Origin: Priapulus caudatus
Lineage: Eukaryota > Priapulida > Priapulimorpha > Priapulimorphida > Priapulidae
Assembly: GCF_000485595.1 (NCBI RefSeq)
Contig: NW_014578522.1
Span: 6,521-48,093, forward strand
Reading direction: 5' to 3'
DNA: 41,573 nt
The notes under the pieces are model-generated. The model did not search any database and was not told the DNA's origin. It saw only the letters and a program-made list of their open reading frames with translations. Numbering within the stretch: position 1 is the stretch's first letter; the number at the start of each line of letters is the position of its first letter. Shown here in pieces: positions 1-8,707 of the stretch. The translations under genes were made by a program, and so were the position numbers.

Positions 1-2
1 CC

Positions 3-3000
3 CCCGGTAACGGCGTCGACGTTAACGCGCGCGACGCGACAGGTAACGCGCCGTTGCACATCGTCTGCGCGTCGCGTCTCAGGCGGGGGCGCTACACGCT
101 TGCGGCGCTGCTACGCCATGGCGCCGACATGCACGCGCGAAACCGCCTCGGCAACACGCCGCTGAGCTGTGCATGCCAGACGGGCTGCCGCGACATTGTC
201 CGCATCCTGCTGTCGCCACGGCAACGTCCCGACTTTGTTCCCACCCTGCTGTCGCCACGGCAACGTCCCGACCTCGCAGCGACGAACGTCGACGGAAAAT
301 CCGCGCTGCACCTCGCCTGCGAGCACACAGACGACACGGATCTCGTCGCCGCCATCATCGCCGACGACGACGCGCCGAAGCTGCTCGCCACCAGGGAGCG
401 CCTCGGGAAGACACCGCTGCTGTGCGCGGCGGCGGAGGGCCACTACAACGTCGTCGACCTCCTGGTGGAGCGTGCGGACTGCGCGCCGGCGGACGCGGCA
501 GACGCGCTCGAGCTGCTCGCCGCGACGCTGTGGAGCGACGACGAAGAGCGTGCGTTTAAGTTGCTCGAGCGCGGCATGAGGCGCCGTTACGTCGGCCGCC
601 GGGTGGCGCTGTCGAAGCGTCAGCTGAGCGTCGGGGGTCACAAGGAGTGCGCAAACCTGTCAGAGCTGCGGCGGCTGCGGCGGTGGCGGCGGGACGAGTT
701 TGTGCCGCTGCATGCGGAGGTGCTCGCCATCATGGCGCGCACGCTGGACGAGCGTGAGCCTGAACTGCTGTCCTATGCCAAAACCGCGAGCGATTGTGCC
801 GACGTCGCCGTCGCGCCCTCGTTGTGGCGTTACAGGCTCCACCTGCTGGCGAAGCAGGAGCATGGAGAAACAGACACCGCCGCCGCCGGCGCCTATGAGT
901 GTCTCGCTTGGTTCGCGCGCGCGTCGTGCAACGAGGTTTCGCCTGCGTGGCGACAAGAAGCCACCACATTGCTAAGCAACTGCCTCTCCAATGTCCCGCC
1001 CGACGTCGTTATCGCGGCCGTCCGCTGCATCCTGCGATTCATCTTCTCGGTGGTGCCCCCGGCCGGCAGCGACGACGGCAACGAAGAGCTGGTCAAGGCC
1101 GTGCGCGCCGCCGGCGCCATCTACTGGAAGGCGACACGCGACACGCTGCTGCACTTCATTGTGGGGGACGCGCGCTTTCGCGGCATGGCGAGCGAGCGCT
1201 ACGCTGCGGTGGTGGTGCTGCTGCTGCGGGCGGGCGCGGACATCGAGGCGCTGGACCACACCGGCCACACACCGCTAGATGCTGCGGTGGCCCGCCCGCG
1301 CTGCAACGGCGACGGACGCGGGATCGCGTGGAATGAGGCACAGGATGAGGCGCTGAATGAGGAAGAGGAGACCCCCGCTGACAACGGCGACACACCCAGG
1401 GTCGCATGGGATGAGGCGTGGGATGAGGAAGAGGGGACCCCTGCTGACATCGGTGACGCGTGCGGGGTCACATGGGATGAGGCGTGGGATGAGGCAGAGG
1501 GGACCCCCGCTGACATCAACCGGCTAACGGCCGTCTGCCTTCTCATCGCGCACGGTGCCGCCGTGCATGACGAGTCGCCACCTGGTGGCAATACTGCAAG
1601 CATTGCAGCACCACCTGGTGGCAATACTGTGAGCCACGTGGTGCCACCAGGTGGCGATACTGACTCTGCAAGCAATGTGACACCACCTGGTGGCGACGTT
1701 ACAGACGATGCAGCGTTGCTCGGCGGCGGCGACGCTGCGAGCGGCGCGGCGCCACCTGGCGACGACGATGTGCAGCGCGTGCTGCGGCGGCCGGACACGT
1801 GTCTCCACGTCGCGTGCGGCAAGCTGCCGCTGCCCGTCTCCGCGGCAGTGCTCTCCGCGGTCCGAGCGCGCGACGCAGCTGCGTTCTCGCGGCGCGACGA
1901 GCGCGGCCTCACTCCGCTCGCGTGCGCCGCGTACGTGGGCCGGGTGGACGTGGTGGCGCTGCTGCGGGACCGCTACACGGACGCCGAGAATGCCGACGCC
2001 CACCTGCTGCTTGCCGGCGCCCTCTGGCAGGACGCGGACGCGTTCTTCCGACACGCGACGACGGCGGCGCGACTGCGGGACGGGCTCGCCGCCGCCACCG
2101 CCGTCGGGCAGTGCGGCACGCCGGCGCCCTCTGTCGCCGACGTCGAGGCGCTGCGGCGCGGCGGCGGAAAGATGGCGCGCTGCCACGAGGCGTACCTCGC
2201 GATGTCACGCGTCCTTGGCCACCAGAGCGCGCTGCTTGCCGCGCCGCTCGACGACATGCTCATGATGCTGCAGGGGACGACGTGGATGGCGGTGGCGGAC
2301 GACGACGCGCCGCGCCTCATGCTGCTGCTGTGGCGAGCAAGGGTGAGGCTTGCGCTCGCTCACGGTGCGCGGGAGCGAGCGACAGCCAGTGGCGCAGCGG
2401 AGGCGGCGGCGGAGGCGGCGACCTACTCCATGCGGCCGAGGCGAGACCTCGACGACGAGATTCTCCAGCTCCTGCACGACGTCCTCACGTTGACACGGCG
2501 TTGCCACGGCAACACACCTACACCGCACACGCTCGTATGCATGTGCACTGTCGCCGACGCTGTCGCCGATCACCGAGATGCGGGCGACCCCCGGCTGCGG
2601 CGCTGCCTCCGCGCGCTCGCCGCAACGCGGGACGGGCACGGCTGCACGGCTCTGCACGCGCTTGTCTACCACGACTTCCACGACCTCCCGCGAAGCCTCC
2701 GCTTGCTGCTCGAGCACGGTTGCCGTGCCGACGTGGCCGATCGCCACGGCAACGCGCCTCTGCACGCGGTGATGCAGTACTGCACAGCCGGCGGCGACGC
2801 GGTCACGCACGAAATGGCGGCGCTGCTGCTAGCGCACGGAGCGCACGCGGACGCTCGCAATGCGCGCGGGCGCACGGCGCGGGAGTTGTGCGCGCCGCAC
2901 AAGTCGCCGGCGACGCAGCATCTGGTGCGGTGCGCAGAGATGACGAGCAGCCTCGCGTGTCTGTGCGCGACGACGGTGCTGCGATGCGGCGTGCCGTACC

Positions 3001-3140
3001 GCGACGCGCTGCCGCCCGCCGTGAGAGAGTTCGTCGAGCAACACTGCGGTGACGACGGGCGGGGAGCGGGCGACCATCGCTATGACGACGACAACGACGA
3101 CGATGAAGACTGGGTCGACTTCTGGAACGACGACTCCTAG
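3..3140 (+). CDS. FEM-1-like ankyrin protein with two FEM-1-type modules (5' end outside window)
   Basis: The frame is open from base 3 with no start codon in view, so the 5' part is missing; 1045 residues are visible. Ankyrin repeats show as GNAPLH, GNTPLS, GKSALHLAC and GKTPLLCAA in the first 160 residues. A FEM-1-like helical segment follows (ALELLAATLW), then another ankyrin pair (HTGHTPLDAA). After an acidic and proline-glycine insert the order repeats: GLTPLACAA, then AHLLLAGALW, then TALHALV and GNAPLHAV. The end, SLACLCATTVLRCGVPYRDA followed by LPPAVREFVEQH, resembles the FEM-1 C-terminal cullin-2-binding (VHL-box-like) helix region. An Asp-rich tail closes the protein. FEM-1 proteins are substrate receptors of CUL2 E3 ligases; that role is inferred. 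Having two modules in one chain is unusual, and one of them may be degenerate. High GC sets this gene apart from the AT-rich flank. Confidence 0.8.
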   Translation, partial: PGNGVDVNARDATGNAPLHIVCASRLRRGRYTLAALLRHGADMHARNRLGNTPLSCACQTGCRDIVRILLSPRQRPDFVPTLLSPRQRPDLAATNVDGKSALHLACEHTDDTDLVAAIIADDDAPKLLATRERLGKTPLLCAAAEGHYNVVDLLVERADCAPADAADALELLAATLWSDDEERAFKLLERGMRRRYVGRRVALSKRQLSVGGHKECANLSELRRLRRWRRDEFVPLHAEVLAIMARTLDEREPELLSYAKTASDCADVAVAPSLWRYRLHLLAKQEHGETDTAAAGAYECLAWFARASCNEVSPAWRQEATTLLSNCLSNVPPDVVIAAVRCILRFIFSVVPPAGSDDGNEELVKAVRAAGAIYWKATRDTLLHFIVGDARFRGMASERYAAVVVLLLRAGADIEALDHTGHTPLDAAVARPRCNGDGRGIAWNEAQDEALNEEEETPADNGDTPRVAWDEAWDEEEGTPADIGDACGVTWDEAWDEAEGTPADINRLTAVCLLIAHGAAVHDESPPGGNTASIAAPPGGNTVSHVVPPGGDTDSASNVTPPGGDVTDDAALLGGGDAASGAAPPGDDDVQRVLRRPDTCLHVACGKLPLPVSAAVLSAVRARDAAAFSRRDERGLTPLACAAYVGRVDVVALLRDRYTDAENADAHLLLAGALWQDADAFFRHATTAARLRDGLAAATAVGQCGTPAPSVADVEALRRGGGKMARCHEAYLAMSRVLGHQSALLAAPLDDMLMMLQGTTWMAVADDDAPRLMLLLWRARVRLALAHGARERATASGAAEAAAEAATYSMRPRRDLDDEILQLLHDVLTLTRRCHGNTPTPHTLVCMCTVADAVADHRDAGDPRLRRCLRALAATRDGHGCTALHALVYHDFHDLPRSLRLLLEHGCRADVADRHGNAPLHAVMQYCTAGGDAVTHEMAALLLAHGAHADARNARGRTARELCAPHKSPATQHLVRCAEMTSSLACLCATTVLRCGVPYRDALPPAVREFVEQHCGDDGRGAGDHRYDDDNDDDEDWVDFWNDDS
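206..283 (+). repeat. 39-bp in-frame tandem duplication inside an ankyrin repeat
   Basis: A 39-bp unit encoding LLSPRQRPDFVPT is followed at once by a second, partly diverged unit (LLSPRQRPDLAAT). It lengthens one ankyrin repeat by 13 residues without breaking the frame. The near-identical first 28 bases of both units suggest a recent slip or unequal exchange. Confidence 0.8.
1335..1770 (+). repeat. Coding minisatellites: acidic WDEAWDE units and PPGG units
   Basis: Two tandem arrays lie in frame between the two FEM-1-like modules. The first (about 1335-1520) repeats a unit reading roughly WDEAWDEEEGTPAD about three times. The second (about 1573-1765) repeats PPGG followed by a short variable spacer; its DNA core is the near-palindrome GCCACCTGGTGGC. 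The arrays form a low-complexity linker and are likely variable in length between individuals. Confidence 0.8.
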
Positions 3141-3141
3141 C

Positions 3142-3362
3142 GCCATGATAGAATTAATAATTGGAACGATAATGGAATAAATGATTGAAACAATTAATGG
3201 AATTAATGATTGGTATGGTAATGTAATTCTTGATTGCAACGATTGGAATGATGGCATTATTGATCGGAACAATAATGTAATTAACGATTGGAATGATAAT
3301 GGGATTAATGATTGGAATGATGGAATTATTGATTGGAACAATAGTGGCATTAATGTAAATAC
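3142..3362 (+). repeat. AT-rich 12-bp minisatellite after the FEM-1-like stop, with a polyadenylation signal
   Basis: Degenerate 12-bp units of the form GGAATNATNGATT run from just after the stop codon for about 220 bp. A canonical AATAAA lies at 3176-3181, 36 bp after the stop, so the array probably overlaps the 3' UTR or transcript end. Small open frames here on both strands come from the repeat and are not genes. Confidence 0.75.
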
Positions 3363-3716
3363 ATGATCATAGTGTAAAGAAAACACGTTGGTACAGAGCA
3401 AATCTTGGTTTTTATTATAACTAACATTTAAAAATGACATACAATTATACACTTACAGAAATACATACTACTATTTCAAATAGCATTCTGAGGTAACCGT
3501 GAATCTACCGTGTCTACATCATGAGTAAGTTTTACTTTATTGTTTTGTTTCAAAAGGTAACGCATGTACTGATGTATAGCGAGATGGCAGTTAATGAATG
3601 GCTACGGATTCAACTCGTCCACAACTGTTATAGAAGATAATTCGCACCATAGTTGACGAAAATTATTCCAGAACTTTACGTGAACGCCAATAGATGGCGC
3701 TATCATGTAGAAATTA

Positions 3717-3859
3717 CTAGGGTCCCTGTATACAGAGAGTTGCGCCATGACGAGTCGGAAAAAATCGGTCACGTGATCGCTGCCGGCATGTCGTTTCCAA
3801 ATGGATCCACACCGCTGCCGCTTAAGTACAGCGCTGTATGGATACGCTGTACAATGGTC
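3717..3859 (+). repeat. Dispersed repeat, arm 1 of an inverted pair
   Basis: The stretch from CTAGGGTCCCTGTATACAGA to GATACGCTGTACAATGGTC recurs in reverse complement at 6611-6730 with a few substitutions and a length difference in the middle. The short open frames on both strands are not convincing genes. It may be the end of a mobile element or a transposed 5' gene region. Confidence 0.75.
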
Positions 3860-3865
3860 ATGGCC

Positions 3866-4030
3866 GTCAAAAGACCTGATGGCGGGACGACCTTGACAAA
3901 TGTGAATCAAGATGGCAGAGAAGAGCACAAGACCGGAGCATATGGCAGCAGCTGGAAAAGGCTTACGTCCAGCGATGGACAAGGGATGATGATTCGACCC
4001 AAGGCTGAAGAAGAAGAAGAAGTATCTGAA
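3866..4030 (+). mobile_element. 5'-truncated LINE, ORF2 C-terminus and 3' tail
   Basis: One frame reads DRSIWQQLEKAYVQRW followed by TRDDDSTQG and a stop at about 4005. That resembles the C-terminal end of non-LTR retrotransposon ORF2 proteins (DR-x2-W-x3-EKAYVQ-x-W). A (GAA)n run follows, as is common for LINE 3' tails. Nothing of the reverse transcriptase core is present, so it is a dead 5'-truncated copy. The clade was not determined. Confidence 0.6.
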
Positions 4031-4236
4031 TATGTCTGGATCAACAACTGACGCCCTTTCTCTCCACTAGCTTTAATCATGTTTTATATGTTTTTGTTAT
4101 TCTACTCCCTGATAAAGCATATCAAATATCGACACTCGCATTTCTAATAACGATTGACTATTTCCACCTGTTTTCTACTAAAAGTTGTACGCATAGATGT
4201 TCAGTGAATCACGGGTATCATTTTCCCCCTCTCCAG

Positions 4237-4705
4237 CAGGTGGCGACTGGAGGCGGCCGCTGGACATAGCCTGCCACGCGAACAATGAGGAGCTAGTGCG
4301 GCTGCTGCTGGACCATGGCTGCGACCCTGACTTTGTCGCCATAGAACACGTGGGCAGCACAACGTTTGACGTGGCGTGCGCCACCGCAACCCCGGCCATC
4401 GTCGAGATGCTGCTGCAAGCCGGCGCCAACCCGCACCGACGCGGCCGCGAGGGGGCGACACCGCTGCTCGCCGCCTGCACGGCAGACAACGTTGGCGCTG
4501 TGAGGGTGCTGCTGTCTCGCGGTGTCGACCCCAACACCAGCGGATGCCTCGACGCAGCATGCCTCAAAGGGTCGGTCAAGGTCGTGCGGCTGCTCTGCGA
4601 GAGTGGTGCGAACCCGACGGGAGGCGTTGGCGATGCCCTGTCGCCTCTCCAGAGGGCGTGCGAGCAGGAGAACGTGGCGGTCGCGAGAACGCTGCTGCTG
4701 CACAA
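4237..4705 (+). pseudogene. Ankyrin-repeat exon fragment
   Basis: A polypyrimidine tract and acceptor (TTTTCCCCCTCTCCAG at 4221-4236) precede an open frame of about five ankyrin repeats, for example PLDIACHANNEELVRLLLDH, TTFDVACATATPAIVEMLLQ, ATPLLAACTADNVGAVRVLL and SPLQRACEQENVAVARTLLL. Homology stops abruptly at 4705, where the sequence becomes the 3' end of the rolling-circle-like element (CGGACGATCATGCGATTC). The frame then hits a stop at 4739. No donor site closes the exon. It is either a truncated gene or cargo of the element. High GC matches the gene at 3-3140, so both may come from one local ankyrin family. Confidence 0.65.
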
Positions 4706-4757
4706 CGGACGATCATGCGATTCTACAAGCTGCATCTGACTATGTCAGATGAGCTAA
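4706..4757 (+). mobile_element. 3' terminus of rolling-circle-like element (hairpin plus CTAA end)
   Basis: The terminus has CATCTGACTATGTCAGATG, a perfect 8-bp stem with a 3-nt loop, followed by AGCTAA. It matches the 3' ends of the full copies at 9393, 11015 and 17035. The body of the element is replaced here by ankyrin sequence. Confidence 0.75.
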
Positions 4758-5068
4758 AAAGTCATCGATAGCAATCAGTTAATATCTAGGCCCATATGAG
4801 TCATCTTGTGCAATGGCAGACGCTGCTAAAGACTGACACGACAGTGCCTGTAATTTAAAGTCATGGTAGTGATACCCAAAACATATCGAGACATTGAAAT
4901 GGTAATTACTTGGTACTTTAATTGTGAATATGTCACGGGTTACTCTAGATTGCTTTTATGCCTGTATTTGGTAAAAACGAAATATGTCAGATTTTTCACC
5001 AAGTAAATAGGTTAGATCCCAAGACAGGACTATAAACAGATACCTAGCTTCCACCAGAGGTAACTTAC

Positions 5069-5283
5069 TGTCCTTCTCGAAATCCGAACACGATGCAGGC
5101 GAAAGAGATGACAACAAACAGGAGTGCGGCACATGGTACCACCAGCGTTAGGAACACCACCCAGAAGAAGTCACGGGGCGGGTGCCTGCTTATCGGTGGA
5201 TGGAAGCCAATTTCATCCTCTAAGGCGATCGGATGCAGCTGCTTGCTCGCAGTTTCCATTTCACCAGGTGGCAGCAGAGTTGT
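5069..5283 (-). CDS. SGCE: Sarcoglycan exon 6, clean copy (transmembrane exon)
   Basis: The exon is bounded by acceptor GATGCTGCAG|ACAACT and donor GGACA|GTAAGT and is 215 nt long. It encodes 71 residues plus two bases. It has a juxtamembrane RHPPRDFF, then one membrane helix (FFWVVFLTLVVPCAALLFVV plus ISFACIVFGF), then REG just inside. In alpha/epsilon-sarcoglycans the same order occurs: extracellular R-D-[FY]-[FY], single helix, then REG. It enters in phase 0, matching the exit of exon 5, and leaves in phase 2, matching exon 7 at 9128. This copy is intact while the one at 12495-12718 has indels. Confidence 0.8.
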
Positions 5284-5439
5284 CTGCAGCATCGACAGCA
5301 GAGTGACAATTTAGATCCGGTTTCGAGTCTGTTGCTAGAAATGTACATACCTCCTCCTCTCTAGCATTACACCACCCTCCTCTCCAGCACCACACCACCC
5401 TCCTCCCTAGCATTACATCCACCATTACATTCCCCAATT

Positions 5440-5545
5440 AGTACATCCTCTTTCCTTCTCAGCATTACATCCACCTTTCCTTCTCAGCATTACATCCACC
5501 TTTCTTTCGCAGCATTACACCGCGTTCCTCCCCAGCACTACACCG
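5440..5545. repeat. Intron-5 minisatellite, short allele-like copy
   Basis: About four units of a 25-bp pyrimidine-rich repeat (core CAGCATTACATCCACCTTTC) lie between the two clean sarcoglycan exons, inside a longer degenerate C/T-rich tract at 5345-5720. The same array in block R2 has many more units. Confidence 0.8.
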
Positions 5546-5742
5546 TCCTCTTCCCTAGTAGTACATCCCCTATCTCCCAAGCCTACATCCTTCTTCCTCC
5601 TCAGCATTACACCCCCTTCTTTCTTTCTCAGCATTACATCCCCCCTTCTCAGCACTACATTCCCCCTTCCACGTTACATGCCCCCACCTCCTCCCCAAAT
5701 CACACCCTTCGACCTCCCCAGCACTATCACATGATCGCTCAC

Positions 5743-5926
5743 CAGCTCCAGCATGCACCAGTCGATGAGGAACTCTGGTGCAAACACCGCGTCCGTGGAC
5801 ACGGCCCCCGCCGGCACGCCGTCTCCGCCGCCACCGTCCTCGCACCAGGATTCCCGCTGCTTCCTGCTCAGTACCCCCAGCAGCGCTGCCGAGTGCGGGG
5901 CGGTGCTCGCCACCTTCAGAATGACG
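5743..5926 (-). CDS. SGCE: Sarcoglycan exon 5, clean copy (ectodomain, Asp-Trp-Cys motif)
   Basis: Acceptor CTCTCCTTGCAG|CGTCAT and donor GAGCTG|GTGAGC bound 184 nt. The first base completes a Ser codon left open by exon 4 (18255). The following 61 codons read VILKVASTAP through EFLIDWCMLEL. The DWC motif and the extra upstream Cys match the membrane-proximal ectodomain of alpha/epsilon-sarcoglycans, where conserved cysteines form disulfides. The exon leaves in phase 0, as exon 6 needs. This copy has an unbroken frame; the copy at 13482-13674 does not. Confidence 0.8.
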
Positions 5927-6143
5927 CTGCAAGGAGAGCCGTGTGCGATTAAGAATTAAAGATACGATGTCGCGTGAACATCGCTAGCAACGCACGCTGT
6001 GGGAGAATCTCAAGTAGAAGATCTCTTGGACACAATCGCAACAGATCGCTGGGAGGAGAACACACGAGTTTAAAATACATTGCATAATATCACTATCCAT
6101 GCGTGCAGGAAGAGTCAAAGTAGTATGCATGTATATATCATCA

Positions 6144-6176
6144 AGAGCTAATAATACCTTAGGTATTATTAGCTCT
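6144..6176. repeat. 33-nt perfect hairpin (also at 13895-13926)
   Basis: AGAGCTAATAATACC and GGTATTATTAGCTCT form a 15-bp stem around a 3-nt loop. It is kept in both copies of the duplicated block, with one base lost in R2. It is probably a foldback remnant; no transcript evidence is available. Confidence 0.7.
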
Positions 6177-6408
6177 CGATATCATATATAGCATAGATGT
6201 TTGTGCGATAGACTTTAAACTTGTATTCTCCTTCCAGGAGTATATATAGCCCTAATGGCAATGCTTAAAGGACAATTGAAGTCAAATTTTATAACTTCTG
6301 TAACGTTTTTATACATATAAATACATTCAATAACGTATTCCATTTCAAATCCGGCGCCCGCAGTTCAAATTCGCAGTAAGAAACACATGAATATTAGTCT
6401 AAAACGCA

Positions 6409-8622
6409 TTTATCTTGTGAATTACAGTTGCGCGGTATCGCACAGGCTAATATACGCACGGCTATTGGGCGGTAAGAAAGTGTACTATCATATGGCACGA
6501 ACGATTTGAGTTACATTTCTATAAATCTAGCTACACATAGACACATGTCTTAGCTATAATCTGTAATTTTTGAGTTTATTGAAGCACGATTAGTCTAATT
6601 AATTACTACGGACCATTGTACAGCGTATCCATACAGCGCTGTACTTAAGCGGCAGCGGTGTTGATCCATTTGGAAACAACATGGCGTCAAATCCTGAGTT
6701 GGCGCAACTCTCTGTATATAGGGACCCTAGAAATTACCCATGCTAAGATAGAATGCTTATATAAAATATCCCTACAATCTGAACATTAGTTGATTATGAT
6801 ACATTTAACGAATATTAACAAAATAATATTTTAAACATAATTATATTACCCTATAACAAGTAACCTTTATCATTTAACAGACAGTTCAATCTAAGTATGA
6901 CAGAAAAAGTTACTTATTAATAAAGCTTCTTGTTTCAATGCTAGCAAACATGCAAGGCCTTCTCTATTAGTCACAGCATGCGAGCATCGGTGACTAGAAT
7001 ATAAACGGGTATATGTACGTATATAGATATATATTAGTACAGATATAAAATCTAAAATTTTGATTGTCACTAATAAGTGAGTAACATACATCTAAATAAA
7101 TACAAGACAGTGCCCAACTTTGCAGCACTGCCTGGGGCCATCAACAAGACCAAGCTAAAATCACCAGAAGCAAGTGAGGTTATTTTAACCCACGAATACT
7201 ATGCAGTTAGGAAAGTGCTCACACCAGCTACAGACAAGATGACGATGCTAATGTAGGGGATTTCTGCATACACACACTGCACCAGTTGCAACATCGCAGT
7301 TTCGGTATTGGTACATTAGCAGCGGTACTCTCACTCTGCACTAATTTATGATCTATTGTACGGAACTTGTCGCACGGGGTATAGAAATTAGTACAGAATG
7401 TACATTCAATGTATAAAATCGGTATGACGAGAAGTTGACACGATAAAACACGATGATGTGTCACGTACGCGTGGCACTCAAGAAAGGCCACTCGCAACCG
7501 TCTTTTCTGCAATAATAATAAATTCGACTAGAGTTAGTAATCATAACAATGCGCTACGATTAATCTAGTAACACACCCGGCGCAGTTTAATGTCTGCTAA
7601 AGAAACGTCACCGGTGCATGCCACGCTAGAACGGACATCCCGTTTCCATCTCAGATCAGTGACAAACCTTACAGTCGCACTTCACAATAAACACTAGTAC
7701 AAAAATATGCCAAAGTGAAAGCAGCGTTTAGTCGCCGACAACTAACAGCTGCTATGTTTACACATAGAACTGAACAGGGGGCCTGGGTAGAAACCACGCG
7801 TTGTAGAGCCTGTGGCTACTTCTATACATGTTGGCATTCAACCACAGACGGCCACAGATAGACAGAATCGCTCGTACGATCCTCAGGCACTTTCAGCGGT
7901 GGTGAGGTACAAATACTGTCATGCTGGCCATGACTCCATATCAATCAACTAGTAATGTCGGGAATCTGTGTTTCTTGTCAGAGGCAGAGTTTCACTGAAA
8001 CGAAGAAGTAGGATGTAGTTACCCCTATTACGGCCTTATGTCCCATTAGGGGACCAAGAGGATAGAAAGAGAGAGAGAGAGAGAGCGTTTGTCCTATGTT
8101 GGCATAATGCAAATAGTTCGTTTTTTAATTTGCAATTCGCAAAAGACTCTACCTATCTGTGTGGCATGATTGACAGATGGTTCTAGCAAACCATGTGATA
8201 GAACGTACTAAAAGACAACACTTGCCAATGAAGTGCCACAACGTTGATATTGATAATGCAGCATGCATGCATGGAACACATGTATAGTCTGGTCTAACTC
8301 AACAGACTTAGCAACATTATACAAGGGGTCAGACATACTACTCATACATATGAGGGCCACGCACTTACGATCCTAACTTCATTATTTCATAACTGAATTT
8401 TTTTTTTAAACACGTTTCATCTGTGTTTGCACAATAATATAAAACAGGCAGGCTTCCCACTATCTACAGGCACTTTTCTCAATGTAAATTGATTGCATTC
8501 CTCAGACATTTGGACTATAGATTTGCAAGAACAATAAACATTCAGTTTTAATTGAATAAGATGTGAAATTCAAACTCCGTGTACTTAAAAATACCATCGA
8601 GGCTTTCAACCCATGCACAAGT
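6409..8622. other. Non-coding AT-rich stretch downstream of the sarcoglycan gene
   Basis: No convincing coding exon was seen. It contains the inverted repeat arm at 6611-6730 and a GA microsatellite (about 8069-8087). Open frames such as 6891-7091 and 7228-7512 have no recognisable motif, no supporting splice sites and AT-driven composition. The 3' UTR of the minus-strand sarcoglycan gene must begin just below 8623. Confidence 0.5.
6611..6730 (-). repeat. Dispersed repeat, arm 2 of the inverted pair with 3717-3859
   Basis: It reads GACCATTGTACAGCGTATCC through TATAGGGACCCTAG, the reverse complement of 3717-3859 with scattered substitutions and about 20 bases fewer in the middle. The divergence suggests two old independent insertions rather than one recent foldback. 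Confidence 0.7.
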
Positions 8623-8707
8623 TTACAGGGAGCAGAGCATAGCAAACCTTGTTCCGATAGATCCTTGATAAGGAGGTGGTGCAGACCCAGCGTTCAAACC
8701 ATCATTC
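8623..8707 (-). CDS. SGCE: Sarcoglycan exon 8 (C-terminus and stop)
   Basis: Acceptor CTTCTAGTTTCAG|GAATGA is followed by one base completing the Arg codon opened by exon 7. Then come 27 codons, NDGLNAGSAPPPYQGSIGTR and FAMLCSL, and a TAA stop. The proline-rich cytosolic end suits a sarcoglycan tail. An alternative weak donor (ACAAG|GTTTGC) could splice onward, so the true stop is not certain. Confidence 0.6.

Larger units (their letters stand above)
4706..6408. repeat. Duplicated block R1, partner of 12110-14158
   Basis: This block is collinear with 12110-14158 and differs mainly by one-base indels and by a shorter minisatellite. It starts inside the 3' end of the rolling-circle-like element and ends inside the left inverted repeat of the element found at 14019. 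It carries intact sarcoglycan exons 6 (5069-5283) and 5 (5743-5926). Its position beyond the 3' end of the gene makes it either a partial segmental duplication or a misplaced haplotype contig. Confidence 0.85.

Noticed and set aside
2498-2512. GTTGCCACGGCAAC resembling an RFX X-box
   Set aside because: It lies inside coding sequence, and similar CCACGGCAAC strings elsewhere in the gene come from codon use for HGN-type ankyrin residues.
1799-3052. 417-residue plus-strand frame and other long frames inside the FEM-1-like gene
   Set aside because: They are shadows of a GC-rich coding sequence; only the frame at 3-3140 has ankyrin motifs.
3602-4051. Overlapping frames of about 130 residues on both strands
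   Set aside because: The region is a dispersed repeat plus a LINE tail; the frames do not match the LINE reading frame and have no motif.
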